From: Climacteris rufus
Taxonomy: Eukaryota; Chordata; Aves; Passeriformes; Climacteridae
DNA: 64,000 nucleotides
Reading direction: 5' to 3'
Assembly (NCBI GenBank): GCA_013398175.1
Contig: VZRZ01004411.1
Location: 1,245,232-1,309,231 of the forward strand
A program made the translations under genes and the position numbers. The first letter of the stretch is position 1, and each line of letters begins with the position of its first letter. The notes beneath the pieces were generated by a model. That model did no database searches and was not told the origin of the DNA. It saw nothing but the letters and a program-made list of their open reading frames with translations. Shown piece by piece: positions 9,547-23,000 of the stretch.

Positions 9547-12500
9547 GTTATATATGTATCTAAAATACAGTTAAGGTTTGAGAATAGTACTATACAAAAT
9601 AAGAATAGTATTAGATATTTATTCTGAAGCTAATATTAACAAGATGAGACTATATAATTGTTATTCTTTGGAAAACAGAAAAAAAGTGACCATTACCTTG
9701 TAACTTTCTCCTGCAGGCCTCCTCTTTTACCTGGGCTAAGTGCCCTTTTCTGAAAAATTGCTCTGTCAAAATGCCTACTTGAGGGCAACTGCATAACGAA
9801 GCAAATACCAAGACCTCTGTAATGCATTTGCTGAACTTGTCTTTCAACATAGGCAATCTACTTTGTTCAATCTCCTTAAAGAAAATGGAGGCTGAATCTC
9901 ACTGCTGCGTAATGACTTCTCACCACCTGACTCACAAGTGAAATCACAGGTCAGGTGGGGTGCCAAGACCTAACTTTCTCCTGCAGGCTGCTTGTATGCT
10001 CAGGCTGAGTGCACCAGGTACATCTCTGTGGTTTAGGGGACAGCTGGTGAAATGCCCACTGAAGGCTTCTCTGCAAGACACAGTAAACTTGAGATGCTTG
10101 AATAGGCACTAGTACCTTCGTGCGTGTGCTCTGTGTCAAAGGCAAGCAAACTCAGAAAAGCATCACAGAGGGTCTGAAGATCCAGTTTCTTTCCCACTGA
10201 CCCCAAAGTAAACATCACCTTGATTCCTCGCCTGAGGAATTATTCTTGTTACCCTTGCCTGAGCTACGAAACCTATTATTTTTGCACTGAGGGGATAACA
10301 TAACAGAGGACACATAAAATTATCAGTTTATATGTGATATACATGATGGCAGAATGGTGTTTTTTGCTAGGAACTGCAGAAAATCCTAATATTCTATCTG
10401 TTTGGTTGATTTTTTTAAGGGTTTTTGTTTTGTTGTCTTTTTTAAAATTTTTTTTTACCATTCCTTACTGCTGAATTGATGTTTAGGAAAGGCAGTTCAC
10501 AGTATGTACAACCGAAGTGCCGAAAAGGTAGCCCCAGCGTGGGCAGCAGGATAGAGCATAACCCATTGCAACCTACGAGAGCAAATGAATGCCTATTCTT
10601 TAACAAATAAATTGGGTTTTGACAGATAACTTTGCTTAGATCTCTATTGAATTGATGTAATCTAGTAAAAGTATTTTTGTTGGTGGGTTTGGCTAGCCCG
10701 AGTTTGCATGCATGGAAGGAACCCTTAAAAGGAAGAGCAACATCCTAGTGGTGAGGCAGATGAAATGGGCCTGAGGTAGACTAATGAAAAGTGTGAAGCT
10801 CATGTACTCTTACTAAAGTCCCTGGTTGGCAGCTAGTAGAGAAAAAGTCCTGAGACAGCTTGAGAAAATCTTCTGAATATCCGGTGTTGTGGCTACCTGT
10901 GCTATTGCTCCTATAGGCTGAAGGAGTTTGGTTTTTTGTGCGTTTCCCTAGTTTCCGTTCAGAAACATTTGGCTGGGTTTGAAAAATGGAATTAAACTGC
11001 TCATGTCAGGACTGGAGGATAGCAGGGAGGAGAGGGTGCTTGAGTAGAGTCTCATTTTGCCTGCCTTCCACATGTATTTATGCAGCCATCTCTGCCCTTC
11101 TTGGTTCTGAAGTTTTTTTTTTCCCGAGTTTGTAAGACGCATCCCCTCTCCATTACATGAGTATCACTTATTTGCAAAACTACATGTAAGGTTCTGCTCT
11201 GCAAAAACAGGGCAGAAATAATAAGGAAAGTATTTGTGTGTTTTTAACTGCACCTGTTTCAGGAGTTCTCTTAGATTTTTTTTTTTATTTTCTTCTTTCT
11301 CAGAACCAAATTGCCAATATCTTAGTCATTTGCTGATTCAGGAGTGCAGCCACGCTGAAATCCTCTCCTCTTTTTACCTTCGCACAAACAGAATGAATAA
11401 TGCTGTGTATTTTGTCTACAAGGTGATAGATGCAGAAACTAGTTAGGGGCATAAATATTTTGGTGACAGAGTGCTAGATGAGCACAGAAGTTAGTGAGAT
11501 TATTTATTGTCTTTTTTTTTTTTCCCCTTAAGCTCTCATTTATATCTTTGTTCCCACTCATGCACCAATATTTGCATGCCTCTGGACTGCCTAAACCCAA
11601 TGTGGTGGTCAGTGGATATGAGGCCCTACCAGATCAGATAAACGCTTTTCTGCTTTGGCAATGTGTTCTGAGCTTAGCTCAGATCAACTTTCCTGTTCAT
11701 CAAAGAATTTTTCTTGAGACCAGATGAGGAACAATCACACAGTCCACTCTCATGGCTCTGATGGAAAGGCTATAAATCTCCAGCAGAGAATCACCAACAA
11801 ACTAAGGAAGGGCTGCTTAGTGATGTGTTAGTTTGTCCAGGCCCTCAGTTGCTGCTAAATTCCTTTTGAATCTTCTATACACAAGTGCTCAGAGTTGCTG
11901 TTGAAGTGGAGCAGGTTTTCACAGCAATGTTCCTGTGCTCCCTGCTCATGGCAATCCTCTTTTTAGAAACCTTGAGCAGAAAAGCATCAAGACAGTGAGA
12001 TGCGGTTTTTGACTGATCCTCCTGAGCTGTTTTTGATCAAACATAGTCTTAAGCCCATGGCCAGGAGTCTTTGTTTTCCCCCCAAAACACCCAAGCCAGA
12101 GATCTCTCTCAGAAGTAAGGATCGTGTGTACTAGAGATCTGTCTTCTAGTTAAAAAACGACAGTCTGGTGATATACCTTTCCCTGAAATCTCATCCTTCG
12201 AGTAGGAATGGTTTCAGCAAAGGAACACAATACTTAAATAAAGAATGTAAAAATGCATGCCTATGTGGCTTTTATCTCCTTCTGCTTCAGTTTAACACTA
12301 ACCCTACGTATGACTCCCTCCGTTGGCAGACTGCTTACAAGAAGGCTGCCATTTCTATTGCTGACATATCTCTTGCTTTTTTTACTCCTCCAGACTGTGT
12401 AGCATTTGTAATTAAATTTTGAAGGTTTGGTATGAAGTTTAGGAAAACACAAAGATAATATTCATGGGGAGAAAAAGGAATTCTTTTAAAGTCAGATTCA

Positions 12501-12559
12501 TTAACTATCAGGCTATGGAGTGAGGGTCACTTTGCCCAGACTGAAATAACTGGATCTCC

Positions 12560-12870
12560 CTAATTGCATTTTACTCAAATTATTTCTTTATTTCAAACAT
12601 GTTACGCTTGTTAGTGATTTAATATGACTGCAAGCACAAATTAATTATACCTGGTAGCTAATTGTAGGAAAGTTATGGTGATCAATGTTTATGCTGGTTT
12701 TTTAATGTCTACCTTTAGTATACATACTTGGATCAGCTCCCTCCCAATCATGAATAAATATTTGCTGCTTATATGTTCCCATGCAAATTGGATTAATTTT
12801 AGCATATTCGTGGAAGAAGGACATCACTGCCTACCCTCAATATTAAGCTAGCTGAACAAGCAAAGGTTGG
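12560..12870. promoter_or_regulatory. Candidate conserved non-coding element with octamer motif
   Basis: An AT-rich, non-repetitive block contains several homeodomain-type TAATTA/ATTAAT words and an exact POU octamer ATGCAAAT at 12781. This texture is common in vertebrate developmental enhancers. It is inference only; conservation cannot be seen from one genome. Confidence 0.25.
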
Positions 12871-13669
12871 GGTTTTTTTCCCTGCTTAAGTAGCAAATGA
12901 ATGAGACAGACAGAAAATTTGGCACAAGTTTGCTTATCCCAAATGGTTTGGGGGCCTCCAGGGTATTTGGAGAGATGGAGGTAAAGTCAATCAAAGAATT
13001 GACAGAAAAAAAGCGACTCTTCCTGGGGCCTTAACCTTGAAGAATTTCAGTTAAGCACTGCTCAGCTAAATGAAATGGTAATTGGATAAACAGAGTGGTG
13101 AATGTTTGGGTCTAGATATGGACAGAACTCTGCACATGCCTGTAAGCTTTTCTGCTTACATTTATTGCTTCTCACGCAGCCTTTGTCTTCTCTGACACCA
13201 CCCAACTGCCTCGCATCCTGTGGTGTAAATGCACCACAACTTTGGCATCAAAGACTCTCCTTTTTCCCTGTTTCATTGTGTGCCATTTCTGGTGTGGTAC
13301 AAGGATACACATGTTCCCGTGGGACTGTAAGGGCAGAGGAGCTACACCTTTTCTGTGTGCCACCAGCCATGCTCAGCCCCTGCACACTGACTCTGGGAAT
13401 GTTGGGAACTGATCCTGGGTGATGCTGGCTCTGTTCTTGTAGGCAAGTGCTAACTCTTTCCCAGAGCTACGTCCTGATAGTACCCTCTAAGTTGTATCCT
13501 TTTCAGGGGTTTGCTTCTGTTTTCCAGGTTCTCCTAACAATATGGGTGGGTCATCCCTTACTGGAAACTGCACAGTTGAGAAATCCTCATCTCTGTATTT
13601 GTCAGCTAAATTGAGTTGTGGAATAAACCTTGAAGTGGAAAGCCTTTTTAATCAGATGTGACTTTGGGC

Positions 13670-13690
13670 TTTTTTTTTTTTTTTTTTTTT
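13670..13690 (+). repeat. Poly-T run (21 T)
   Basis: An uninterrupted 21-base T run is followed directly by GGCAG. It could be the reverse of a retroposed poly-A tail or a polypyrimidine tract. No recognisable exon or retrocopy lies beside it. Confidence 0.9.
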
Positions 13691-14924
13691 GGCAGGTTGA
13701 TCGGTTGTGGGAATGCTGTTCCTTCTGAGAAAGCAAGTTGCTGAGGACTTGGACATTGTTTTTGTGCTGTGATACAATGTCAGGAACAATCTGGAGACAA
13801 AGGTACAGGGGTCAGGCAATGCTATAGCATGAAAGTCAGAAGCCAGCTCTGTAAACTCTGTAGTGTGGAGACTCTCATTATTCGCTTACTGTTCACTGAG
13901 AAAGGGACCATCATGCAACAACATTCTGGGTGTTCAACACTTAGATGAGGCAGTGTTCACAAGAATTTTAGGGACCTGGCTCTGGGCCACCAGGATTCTG
14001 AAAATACTTGAGAAAATACCGTGGTTTTGTGTCATCACTCAGACTTACCCTTTCAATGGTTAAGGCAGCTGGATGCAAATTGTATTTACTTGTTTCCTGA
14101 TGTTTTAGAGGATACAAGTCCTCTAGACCAATGGAAGATAGGACAGGAACAAATTCAGGTTTTGATTTTGAGTCCCTTAGCCTTGATCTTTGACACCAAA
14201 AGAAAATATCAGTTCTTCTCCCTCCACTGTGGTGAGTGTTGCTAGTGTGCTACTTCCTATCCTAGAGGAGATAGGAAGATACAGATCTGAATGATGTTGA
14301 AAAGCTCAGCAAAGAAATGGTCACCATATCATAACTTCCACTCCTCCTCAGAACAGCAAATCCAGTATCTCTGTATGAGCAAGTGGACATGCACATGTAC
14401 ATGATCCATGCTTGTGCAGCTCCTCCAGTGTGTCCTGTGTGTGCATGCCAGGAGACTCAAGTGCTTCCTGTGATGTCTGTGCCTCTGAACCCCTGGGATG
14501 CAGCAGAGGTTTGTGTGATATGGAGTCGATTTTTGCATGGTTGGTGGGTGTTTGTCTGAGATTTCCAGATGTTACAGATGTTAATTGTCTGGAAATCTGT
14601 GGAATAGTGCCCAAAGCAGTTGAGTTGGCTGGTGTGAAATGTATTTTACATGTCTAATTAACTTAGTGTGTGTGTAAAATGTTCTCCTGTGCAAAGAGGA
14701 CCAGGGAAAAAAGTGTGAGTTATTAATATATAGGCTATAAATTAAAACTCCAGACCTTCATTTTCACTTTTATTATATCAGTGCTACCAATATGCAATAA
14801 TAAATATTTCACAAGTGTGTGTACTTGTATTTACATGATACCTTTCTGTGGCATATTTTATGTGTTTGTTAAAATTCAATTGCTGTCTCTATCTGTTTCC
14901 TTTCTGCTTCATACTAGATTAGAC

Positions 14925-15005
14925 ATTTAGTGATGACCTAAAGGAGCACAGCAGATCCTCACTGTTTGCCATTGCAAGTGACACAAGATTGGAGGAAAAA
15001 AAATA
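14925..15005 (+). mobile_element. Probable ancient CR1 fragment
   Basis: TTAGTGATGACCT, then CTCACTGTTTGCC, then GTGACACAAGATTGGA follow the order of a segment near the start of the CR1 3' third, just upstream of where the copy at 38375 begins. Similarity fades after 15005, although diverged sequence may continue to about 15300. It is old and below a safe threshold by eye. Confidence 0.4.
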
Positions 15006-18000
15006 GAATTATGAAGAGGCCAGTGATATAGACCTTCCTGCATGAACTGATAAGGTAAAGGAAATGTAATTATTTGAATGTTTATACAATCAGGATAGGA
15101 TGAAACATGAAGGTACAAATATTAGTGCTCTGATAGCAGAATGGGAAACTGCCTGAGAAGTGATGAGTTTAGAATGTGGTGGTAATTTTCCAGTTAGAGA
15201 GCAGTGTAACACTGACTTCATGGCATCCTTGAAGGTGTTAACCATTGTTGGAGATATGAGCTAGGAAACTTAAAATATAAACAGAAAATGTCACAGCAAA
15301 TATAACTGGGAATTCTCTGCAGTGTCACATTCTGCCATCATGAATTAAAAAGAAATCATGATAAGTTGGAGACAGTTTGGGGAAAAGATGTAATTGCTCA
15401 AGGAAAAAAACTCCTAGTAGGGTGTGTAGGATCTCTGAAACTCACATTATAGTTTACCAAAAGGCAGATAATGTGAATTAACTTGGTCAGAGTCTGCCAA
15501 GACCTAATGTAGTACAATGCTTGGAAATCGACTTGTCTGTTTGGTAAAGGATCTAATTGCTGGAAATTGAAGGAAATCACGTTTTAACTGGCAAAAATGT
15601 GTGTATTTCTAGCAGAGAGGGTAATTATGCATTAGAACATGTATTCTTAATTGAGAAATAGCTACAGACTATGCAATTCCTTTTAAAAAAAGTAATAAAT
15701 TGGCAACATTGCTTTGGAAACAAAACTAAGGGGAGTATTGTTGCCTGTGAAAGGGGACTCATTGCAATTTTAGAAGAATTCTTATTCAACTGAGCTACTT
15801 TAGCTTGACCAACATTAGATAAAATAAGAGGATTTTCTTTAAATTTTCTACTTTCTGAAAAATTCCTGTAAATATTTAATTAATTCATGTTGTTTGGTAT
15901 CTGTGAGTATTTTCTGCCTTACCACTGGAAAGTACTGAACTACAATAGGGTTTTGATGAGAACCCTGCCATGGAGTTTGGTCCAGGTGTGTCCTGCATGT
16001 GTGTCTTTGTGACCAGCATTGGCCCACTGGATCTTCAGCCCCGTTATTGCTGGTGCCTTTTGTTGGTAGGCCATTATGAGATTCTGACATTTGGAAAAGA
16101 AGAAAAATAGTGAACTGAAAAATCCTACCCTACATTATTCTGGAAGTTCTTTGTATTGCAAAGTAAACGTATTTAAGGGAGATGTTTAGCAAATGCACAC
16201 AAAATTTCTTTTGGGAGGTCAAGAAATATTAATCCAGACATGTGGGAACCAGAATTTCAAAGAAATGTGACTTTTTTTTTAGTGCAGTTAACATGATTTA
16301 CGTGGTAGAGATGCAAAAATAAAGGATTCAGAATCATCTGAGAGAAAACTAAAATCTCATTTTATGAAGAAACTTTTCAAAAGTCTCTCTTTAAAAGTGC
16401 TAGTTTCTAAAATTGAATGAAATGTGTGTTTTAACCACCAATGCTCACTCATGCTGACTTCAGCAGTCTCCATATAGAATCAGAGATTGTACATTGCCTT
16501 TTAGGCGACTATAGAAATATGTTGGAAAGGATTGTGAACATAAGGCAGAACCATGTTTTCTGTGCTCTAGTTTATTGCACCTTCAGAGCTGACATGCAAA
16601 CAAGTGCTTTTCCTAGTATGCTGGCCTGGAAAATTCATTTTGGGTTAGGAATTCAGAGTCTTTTCTCTTTCAGCACTGGCTTATCTTATTTGTCCAAATG
16701 GGGGAGGAAGAGGTGAAAAGGTTGATTTAAAAAAATAAAAAGTACTTAAATTACTTAAAGTAATTAAAAATTCTTCCGAGTAAAACCAACTGTCCTGCAG
16801 AAAAATCAGTAGTACTTCTCCAATATGTGCAGTAGAATGGTTGGGCTTACTTCAACCTCTGTGATCCCTGGCATGGATTACCCAAAACTCCCTGGTAATA
16901 GTGGCTGATATCAGATGTGGGCATGCCCTGCTGTGCAGCTGGCAGTTATCAGTATGTTTTGCCTGGTGAACTGTTCTACTGACAGTCTGCTTTCATCTTT
17001 CATTTTATCAGACTGCATTGTTTTCCAGCATTGTTAACAGGATGTTCAGTGGGAGACTCTCTGGTCTGGGGGGCTGTGGTGTCAGCATCCACAGTGGGAA
17101 CCTCACTGTGGCGGGGACTACTGTGACCCTGGGAGCTGTTCTTGAGGTCACCTCTGTGACCACAAGGGTTAGAAAGTTGTAGTTCTTCTAGAGTGAAGAA
17201 GAGTGTGTCTCATAACTAAGGGGCTGTAAGGGAGAGGAGTGGAAAGGAGACAACAACTATCAAACATTCACAGCAAAATGATGCAGGTTTGCCATATTGT
17301 TTGCTCACACTGTAGGGATTGGCTGAACCTGGGAATGACTCTTATTTCTGTTAAAAGAAAAAAAAAAAAAAAAGATAGCCTTTTTGAGGCTGAGGTAGAG
17401 CTTGTATTTCTTTCCACTTGCCATGTTTTTTTGTCTGTACATGTGGGTGATTGCATTGTATACGAACAATCTTGCTCCCCTCATTTTGGCAGGTTGCTGA
17501 GTGTGTTTTCCTTCTCAGTGACAATGCTTGTACTCCTGGAGCTGGTTGCGCATAAGTGTTTGTCACGGAGGGAATGGCTTAATTCCAGTAACAAGGGACA
17601 GGGGATAGCGTGCCTCTGACTTCAGCTCTGTGTTTTTGTTAGAATGAATGCATGCTTTCCCATTGATACACCTGCCCATCAGATAGGTTCCACCAAGTCT
17701 GGACTTGACCCATTGTTTTCCCAACAATATAGTCAATTCACTAGTTAATGCATGCGTGACATGAAAGCTGAAAAAAAAATCTCTGCCAGATATAGTACAT
17801 GTTTTAGTGCTCCACTTGCTACAAAGCGAGCATACTTTGTATTACTCAAGCTAGAAATTGTAGGAGTTACCACAATATTTTTCAATGTCAAAGGTCATGT
17901 CTTTTAATCTTCCATGATGACAAAACTAGGTTAGGCCTTATGAGAAGAAAATGACATCATTTTACCCTCGTAAATGAGCTTTTAAACAGGTAGAGTTCAA

Positions 18001-19469
18001 CTCATTGTTGGCACCTGAATGCACAGCAAGAGATAAAATTAAAATTTTAGTACATACTGTTGAATCAACATGAATAAAGAAAGAAAAAGCAGACAAAAAT
18101 AAAATATCAAATGGGAGATACTTAAGGCTAGACTTACGTGATGTTTCAAAGCAGGGCTTGTAATATGGGTTTAAAACATGATTGTTCCTTTATTCTCAGA
18201 ATGTGGGTTAGATTTTGAATGTGGAACAAGAACTTTGCCTTTTTTCAGAAGCTGCATTCTTAACAAATTATTCTTAAAATGAAGCTGTTTAATGAAATTG
18301 CTTTTTAACTGCTGTATAAAACCATGCATTATTAACAGATGACCATACATAATCCAATATAACATTCTGCAAGGTAATGAGTTCTGCCATCCTTATGCAG
18401 TTTTGAATTTACCACTTTTACTTTAAAATTGCTTAAAAGATTAAGCCTAGTCTTTGTTGGAGGCCAGTGACATGTCTAAAGCACAGCTCTCCTGGCTCAG
18501 CCTCAGCACTGGGAAGTTCAGGATGTTTTGTAGTGAGCAGGTGGGCGAGCAAGGTGCACACTGCAGGGCAGATTGCACAGCTGTAAGATGCGGAATTCCC
18601 CTCAAAAGGATCGGCGTGTCTTTGAAAATTAATTCAGCACTGAAATAAAAAGGATTTCGATGCAGGGAAAAAAATGGGGTTTGATTAGTTTCAGATTAAC
18701 TCTTTTTGTGTTTATTTTGTCTTAATCTCTCTCTCTTTCCTCCTTTTCTGCAAGAGATGGTTTTCAAGAGAGAATACAGGGGAGATTTTCATGTTCAGAA
18801 AGTGGCACTGGACTGTTGGAGTAAATTCTTCAGTGCAGCCTGCTTCATTGTAAACACAGAGCTCACTGGAAGGTAGCATAGCTGGAACGCTGGATTCTGG
18901 GAACCCGATGTTTTCTTAGTATTTTTTTAGGAAATATATTCTTTCCTTATTTTCTCCTTAGAGTACTTGCAATAGGATTTCTATGAGTAATTATTTTTCA
19001 TTGTGTATTTTTGTGGGTGGTGGCTAAATAGTGCACAAATTGGGAAGAAAGGCTCCAAGGCGTTTAGTTCTCCATACTCTAAAGGGATTTGCAAGTTTGC
19101 AGCACCTAGCAGAATTTGTCACTATGAAAATGCTACACAGTATTCTTACTTATTAATTAATCTGCTGCATGAATGAAAATCCTGGGATTTTATTGCCAGA
19201 TATATTTCCTTATATCCTTGAACTTACTTGCCATCCGCAACAGTTCAAGTGTCAGTTAAGACTTGAGCAGACACAATCTCCAAATTTTTTGCAAGTGCCA
19301 TAGCCTTCTGCCCTCAGAAACTACTGTGGTTGGGAACTAATGATGATGGGCCATGTGGAAACAAATCATCTGCCAAGCACTTCAAAAGTTCTTATTTTGT
19401 TTTGCAACACCAGGCTCTTCTCTGCTCTTGCTGATCAATGTGAACAGTTTTGTGGCAGTGAAAGTCAGC
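15006..19469. other. Non-coding stretch
   Basis: AT-rich unique-looking sequence with no gene. The only local structure I note is a pair of inverted repeats at 17089-17161. Confidence 0.55.
17089..17161. other. Hairpin and inverted AGGTCA-type half-sites
   Basis: CCACAGTG and CACTGTGG form a perfect 8-bp inverted repeat with a 7-base loop (17089-17111). About 35 bp downstream, GGTCAC and GTGACC form a second inverted pair (17146-17161) containing AGGTCA, the half-site of nuclear receptors. The spacing is not that of the classical oestrogen-response element. Confidence 0.35.
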
Positions 19470-20040
19470 CAAAAAAACCATTTCTCTTTTGCATCTGATA
19501 AAAATTTTATTGCCATATCAAGCTCCAAATAAAACTCCTACTTTTTAAGCAATTCCTGAAAAACACAAATTAATTTGAGTTTGAATAATACCCCCAACAT
19601 GTTAAAGCTGCCAACTGAAAAAGGAGCAGATAATTAGGAGATGACAATAGACAGCACAAAGCCAACAGAGGAAAAACTGGAACACAGCTAGACAGCAACA
19701 CTGGCCATCTAATCCATTAACAGCCTCCTGTAATTGTTTTGCTTTTGCATTAAACTGGTATAAGCTCAAAAAACATTACTCAAGTTTTTATCTCCAGCAA
19801 AAGAAATTTCCTCCTGCCTAACAGCACGCAGCACACACACAAATGTGACTTCAATTAGCACTACAGTAAATTTTAATTTAGCACTTCGTAGGAGCATTCA
19901 GTAATGTATGTAAGAAACAGGGGCTGATGCTCCATTAAAGACATTCTATGCAATTATCCCATTGATCTGTTGATCCCTTGATTCACATTTGTGGGGTGAA
20001 CAGGAGGGGGAGGATTTAGGAATTTAGAGCTCATGAAAAC
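19470..20040. promoter_or_regulatory. Candidate conserved non-coding element
   Basis: About 570 bp of non-repetitive AT-rich sequence is dense in TAATTA/AATTAA homeodomain-type words (for example TAATTA at 19631). It has few stretches of low complexity and no transposon signature. The texture resembles deeply conserved vertebrate enhancers. This is the best candidate of its kind in the window, but no alignment is available. Confidence 0.35.
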
Positions 20041-23000
20041 GAGCTGGAAGAAATTTTTCCCCTGAAGTCTTCTGCACCTTTTCCAGGTAGCTGGACTTTA
20101 CCTGTTATCAAGGTGTCACTGTCACCTTTCTAATGCCTGGGGACTCAGTTATCCTGTTTCTGTGGAGGCTGTTGGAGGTGTAGCAGCACAGGCTCTCTCA
20201 TGCTGCCCAGCTGAGTCCATTGCCCTCTGTATATGGAAAGCACCTACAACCTGCCCAGCCTCCTCTTTGCAGTTGCTGCAGGGCTCTAACGTGCCCTCCA
20301 GGTTAGAATTTTGTCGCATGGACATTTGTCTTCTCTAAGCATGACTTGGAGGACCCCCAGCACATGGAAGCATTCTCATCTAACTTTGCACATTAGCCTG
20401 TGAACCTGACAGCAGCCCAACAGGTTAATAGTGTTAATTATTAACAATGGTGTGCATTTCAGCATTGTACGGTGGCATTTTCTAGTTGTGACCATGCAAA
20501 ACTGACTTGGAAAGTCTCTGGTATTCAGTTCTGTCGTGGTGCACCTGGTTCTCCTTCTTTACAGGTTTATCTTGTGTGAGTAGCATATAGGTTTAATTCT
20601 AGCAGCCAGCTGTGATTTGGGTTTAGCACATTAGAGCACCAGGAACTTGTTTGTTGTTGAATAAAGTTATTCCCTGGTGGCAATGCTTATTTGTGTTTAA
20701 ACTGCTGATACCCGCATTTATACAATTTGCATTGTTTAAAATGTCACTATTATTTGTTGAAAAAAGTTTCTCTTAGGCTTGACAGAGTGCATCCTGTGAT
20801 TTATGCTACAGCCTTGTGCTATGCCATTTTAGTGAGGATCTTGAAACAGGGCCCTGTGGTTTCTTTTCCCCTTTTGCTGTTTGTTCTGCTCTTTAATTAC
20901 ATTCATATCAGCTACTTTGAAGTTAATGAGACTGTTGGGATATGTAAAAGAGAATCCTGTATTGATTTCAGTCCTAATATCTTATCTTTGCATCTTCTTC
21001 CTGCGTGTAATGTGTTCTGAGTCACAGTTGCTGACATGTCGTGATGGGTGCAATAACTTGGGCCTGACATAGAGCTTTATCGCACAATCCAAAAGTAGGT
21101 GGAAATAGATAAACATAAAAAGCCATTCTGCCTTCTCATTTGCTCATTAAGCCTGGCATATAAGGAGTACAAAATATTAAATTTGCTGGGTTCTATATAC
21201 ATCCTAGGCAATACAAAATATTTTTTTCCTATTACTTTACAATCAAGCCTTCTTGTGACTGCTTGTCTTTCTCCCCTCCGCATAAAAAAAGGAAGGGTCT
21301 TATAGAACATGGCAGGTGATAATGATCGTGTTGGGATATTGACTTCAGGTACAATGCAAGCAGAAGGTTTAATTGTTATGTGCATTGGCTAGAGCCTGGT
21401 TCTTCAATATACTCAGAAGATGATAGAAGATGATGTGCTAATGTGAAAGGTGCAAGTCCAACACCAACAGTTCACATAACTGTTTTGGTACTAGGAAAAG
21501 AATTTTGTAAGCCATCAGATTTTATCTGGCCTTTTTTTCCAGCCAAACAAAGTAACTAATCGCTTTGTGGTTTTGGAGCTGTTTCTGGACTTAAACCCTT
21601 CATTTAAGCTGAAGTTCACCTGTTCCACTGCCAGACAGAAATCCCTGCAGAAATGTTACTGAGTAATTCTCTTTCAACTGTTGTCTCTCAGTTTTATTTG
21701 GCAACCCAGAAATGCCAGAGATGAGGAGCTCAACACTGCACAACCTGATTGACCAACTGAAGTCAGTGAAAACTAACGGCATACTTTTAAATTGAACTCT
21801 TAGTATGCTACCTTTCAATTTTACAACTCTATTATCCATGTGCTCTCATTCAAAAAGATTGTCCTATTACATTTTGGTTTTGTCCCATTTACAAGTAAAT
21901 TTACAAGTGTTACCTGAACACTTGTGATACCAGACCATTTGGAGCTACATGAGAAGCCTGTGTTGGCAGCAAAACATTGTAGTGTTCAGCTTGGTTTCAG
22001 TTTACAGAGCAGTTCCGAATTCACCCAAAACTGGTTAAAATGTAACTCACGTAACAGAATTTCATGCTGCTTCCCACCAGAAGGTCGACTTTGGATATGA
22101 AATAGTAGCAGCAGTACCTTTTGTTAGAGCTGACACTGAAGTGTGTAATGACAACAGAGGCTGTTTCACTCCTGGTATTTTCTCCAGACAGTTCACCACA
22201 AGGCTTATTATACCTTTGTAAGGGATCAGCTTGCATTGTCTCTATTAGAAAAGTCTTGATTTCTTGTAATTGTTTTACTAGGGTATTTTATGAGAATTAA
22301 AATGCAGGAATAAGGTTTAGAAAGTTCAGTCCTGGTAGTAGAAGTGTTGCTGAGTGGCCTGGAACCCTATTTAGGAGTGTATGAGCAGAGCCAAGAGATG
22401 ACAGGACTGTAGGGACCTTTAACAACATCTCGTTAAATTCTCAATCCAATCAAAGATTTAAGGACATTCTCAGTATGAAGTAGCCAAGGATTTTTTGTTT
22501 ATGTTCTTTATAGAGTTATCTCTGTTCTTCTAGTGTACATTTGGGTAGAAATGCTTTGCAATATTGGCAACTAAAGATATTTTATACCCAAGGTTTAAAT
22601 GTGGTAGGCAAGTTCCTTTCTGAATATTCCACTGGTGTTTCCAGCTTTACCTTTTTGTCTCTGCTGCACTGAAAAGCTTACCTGTGGATGAGGGTTACCT
22701 ACTTAATAGTCAGTGCCAAGAAAGGCAGTATGTTCAAAATCAGTTTGAAAATTAATTACAGAAGTCAACTGGCCTTAACATGAAAGTGTATTTTTTTCCC
22801 TGTGAATATGAAGTCTTCCCCCAGCAAAATGAAGCAGCTTGAAATTCCAGAAAAGGCAGTATCAGTTGGAAACTAGGGTAAGAGTGCACTATATTGCAAT
22901 CTATCAGTGTTCTGTAGCCAAAAAATTCCACACACTGAACACTGTGTATTCACTGTAAGCTGTGTAAGTTGAATGTATGAGACCCCAGACTGTGAGGACA

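Larger units (their letters stand above)
9547..14924. other. Non-coding stretch
   Basis: No recognisable coding sequence. It contains a candidate conserved block (12560-12870) and a 21-bp poly-T (13670-13690). A short purine/pyrimidine-biased patch lies around 11275-11310. Other segments show no transposon termini. Confidence 0.55.

Noticed and set aside
9105..9563. 152-codon frame with a Tyr-Ile repeat
   Set aside because: The repeat is the translation of the (AT)n microsatellite; the rest resembles no protein.
13670..13695. Splice-acceptor-like poly-T followed by GGCAG
   Set aside because: No coding frame or recognisable exon follows; poly-T runs are common in this DNA.
22385..22445. Possible CR1 tail (GGGACCTTTAACAACATCTC)
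   Set aside because: No terminal octamers and the rest does not follow CR1 order, so the match could be chance.
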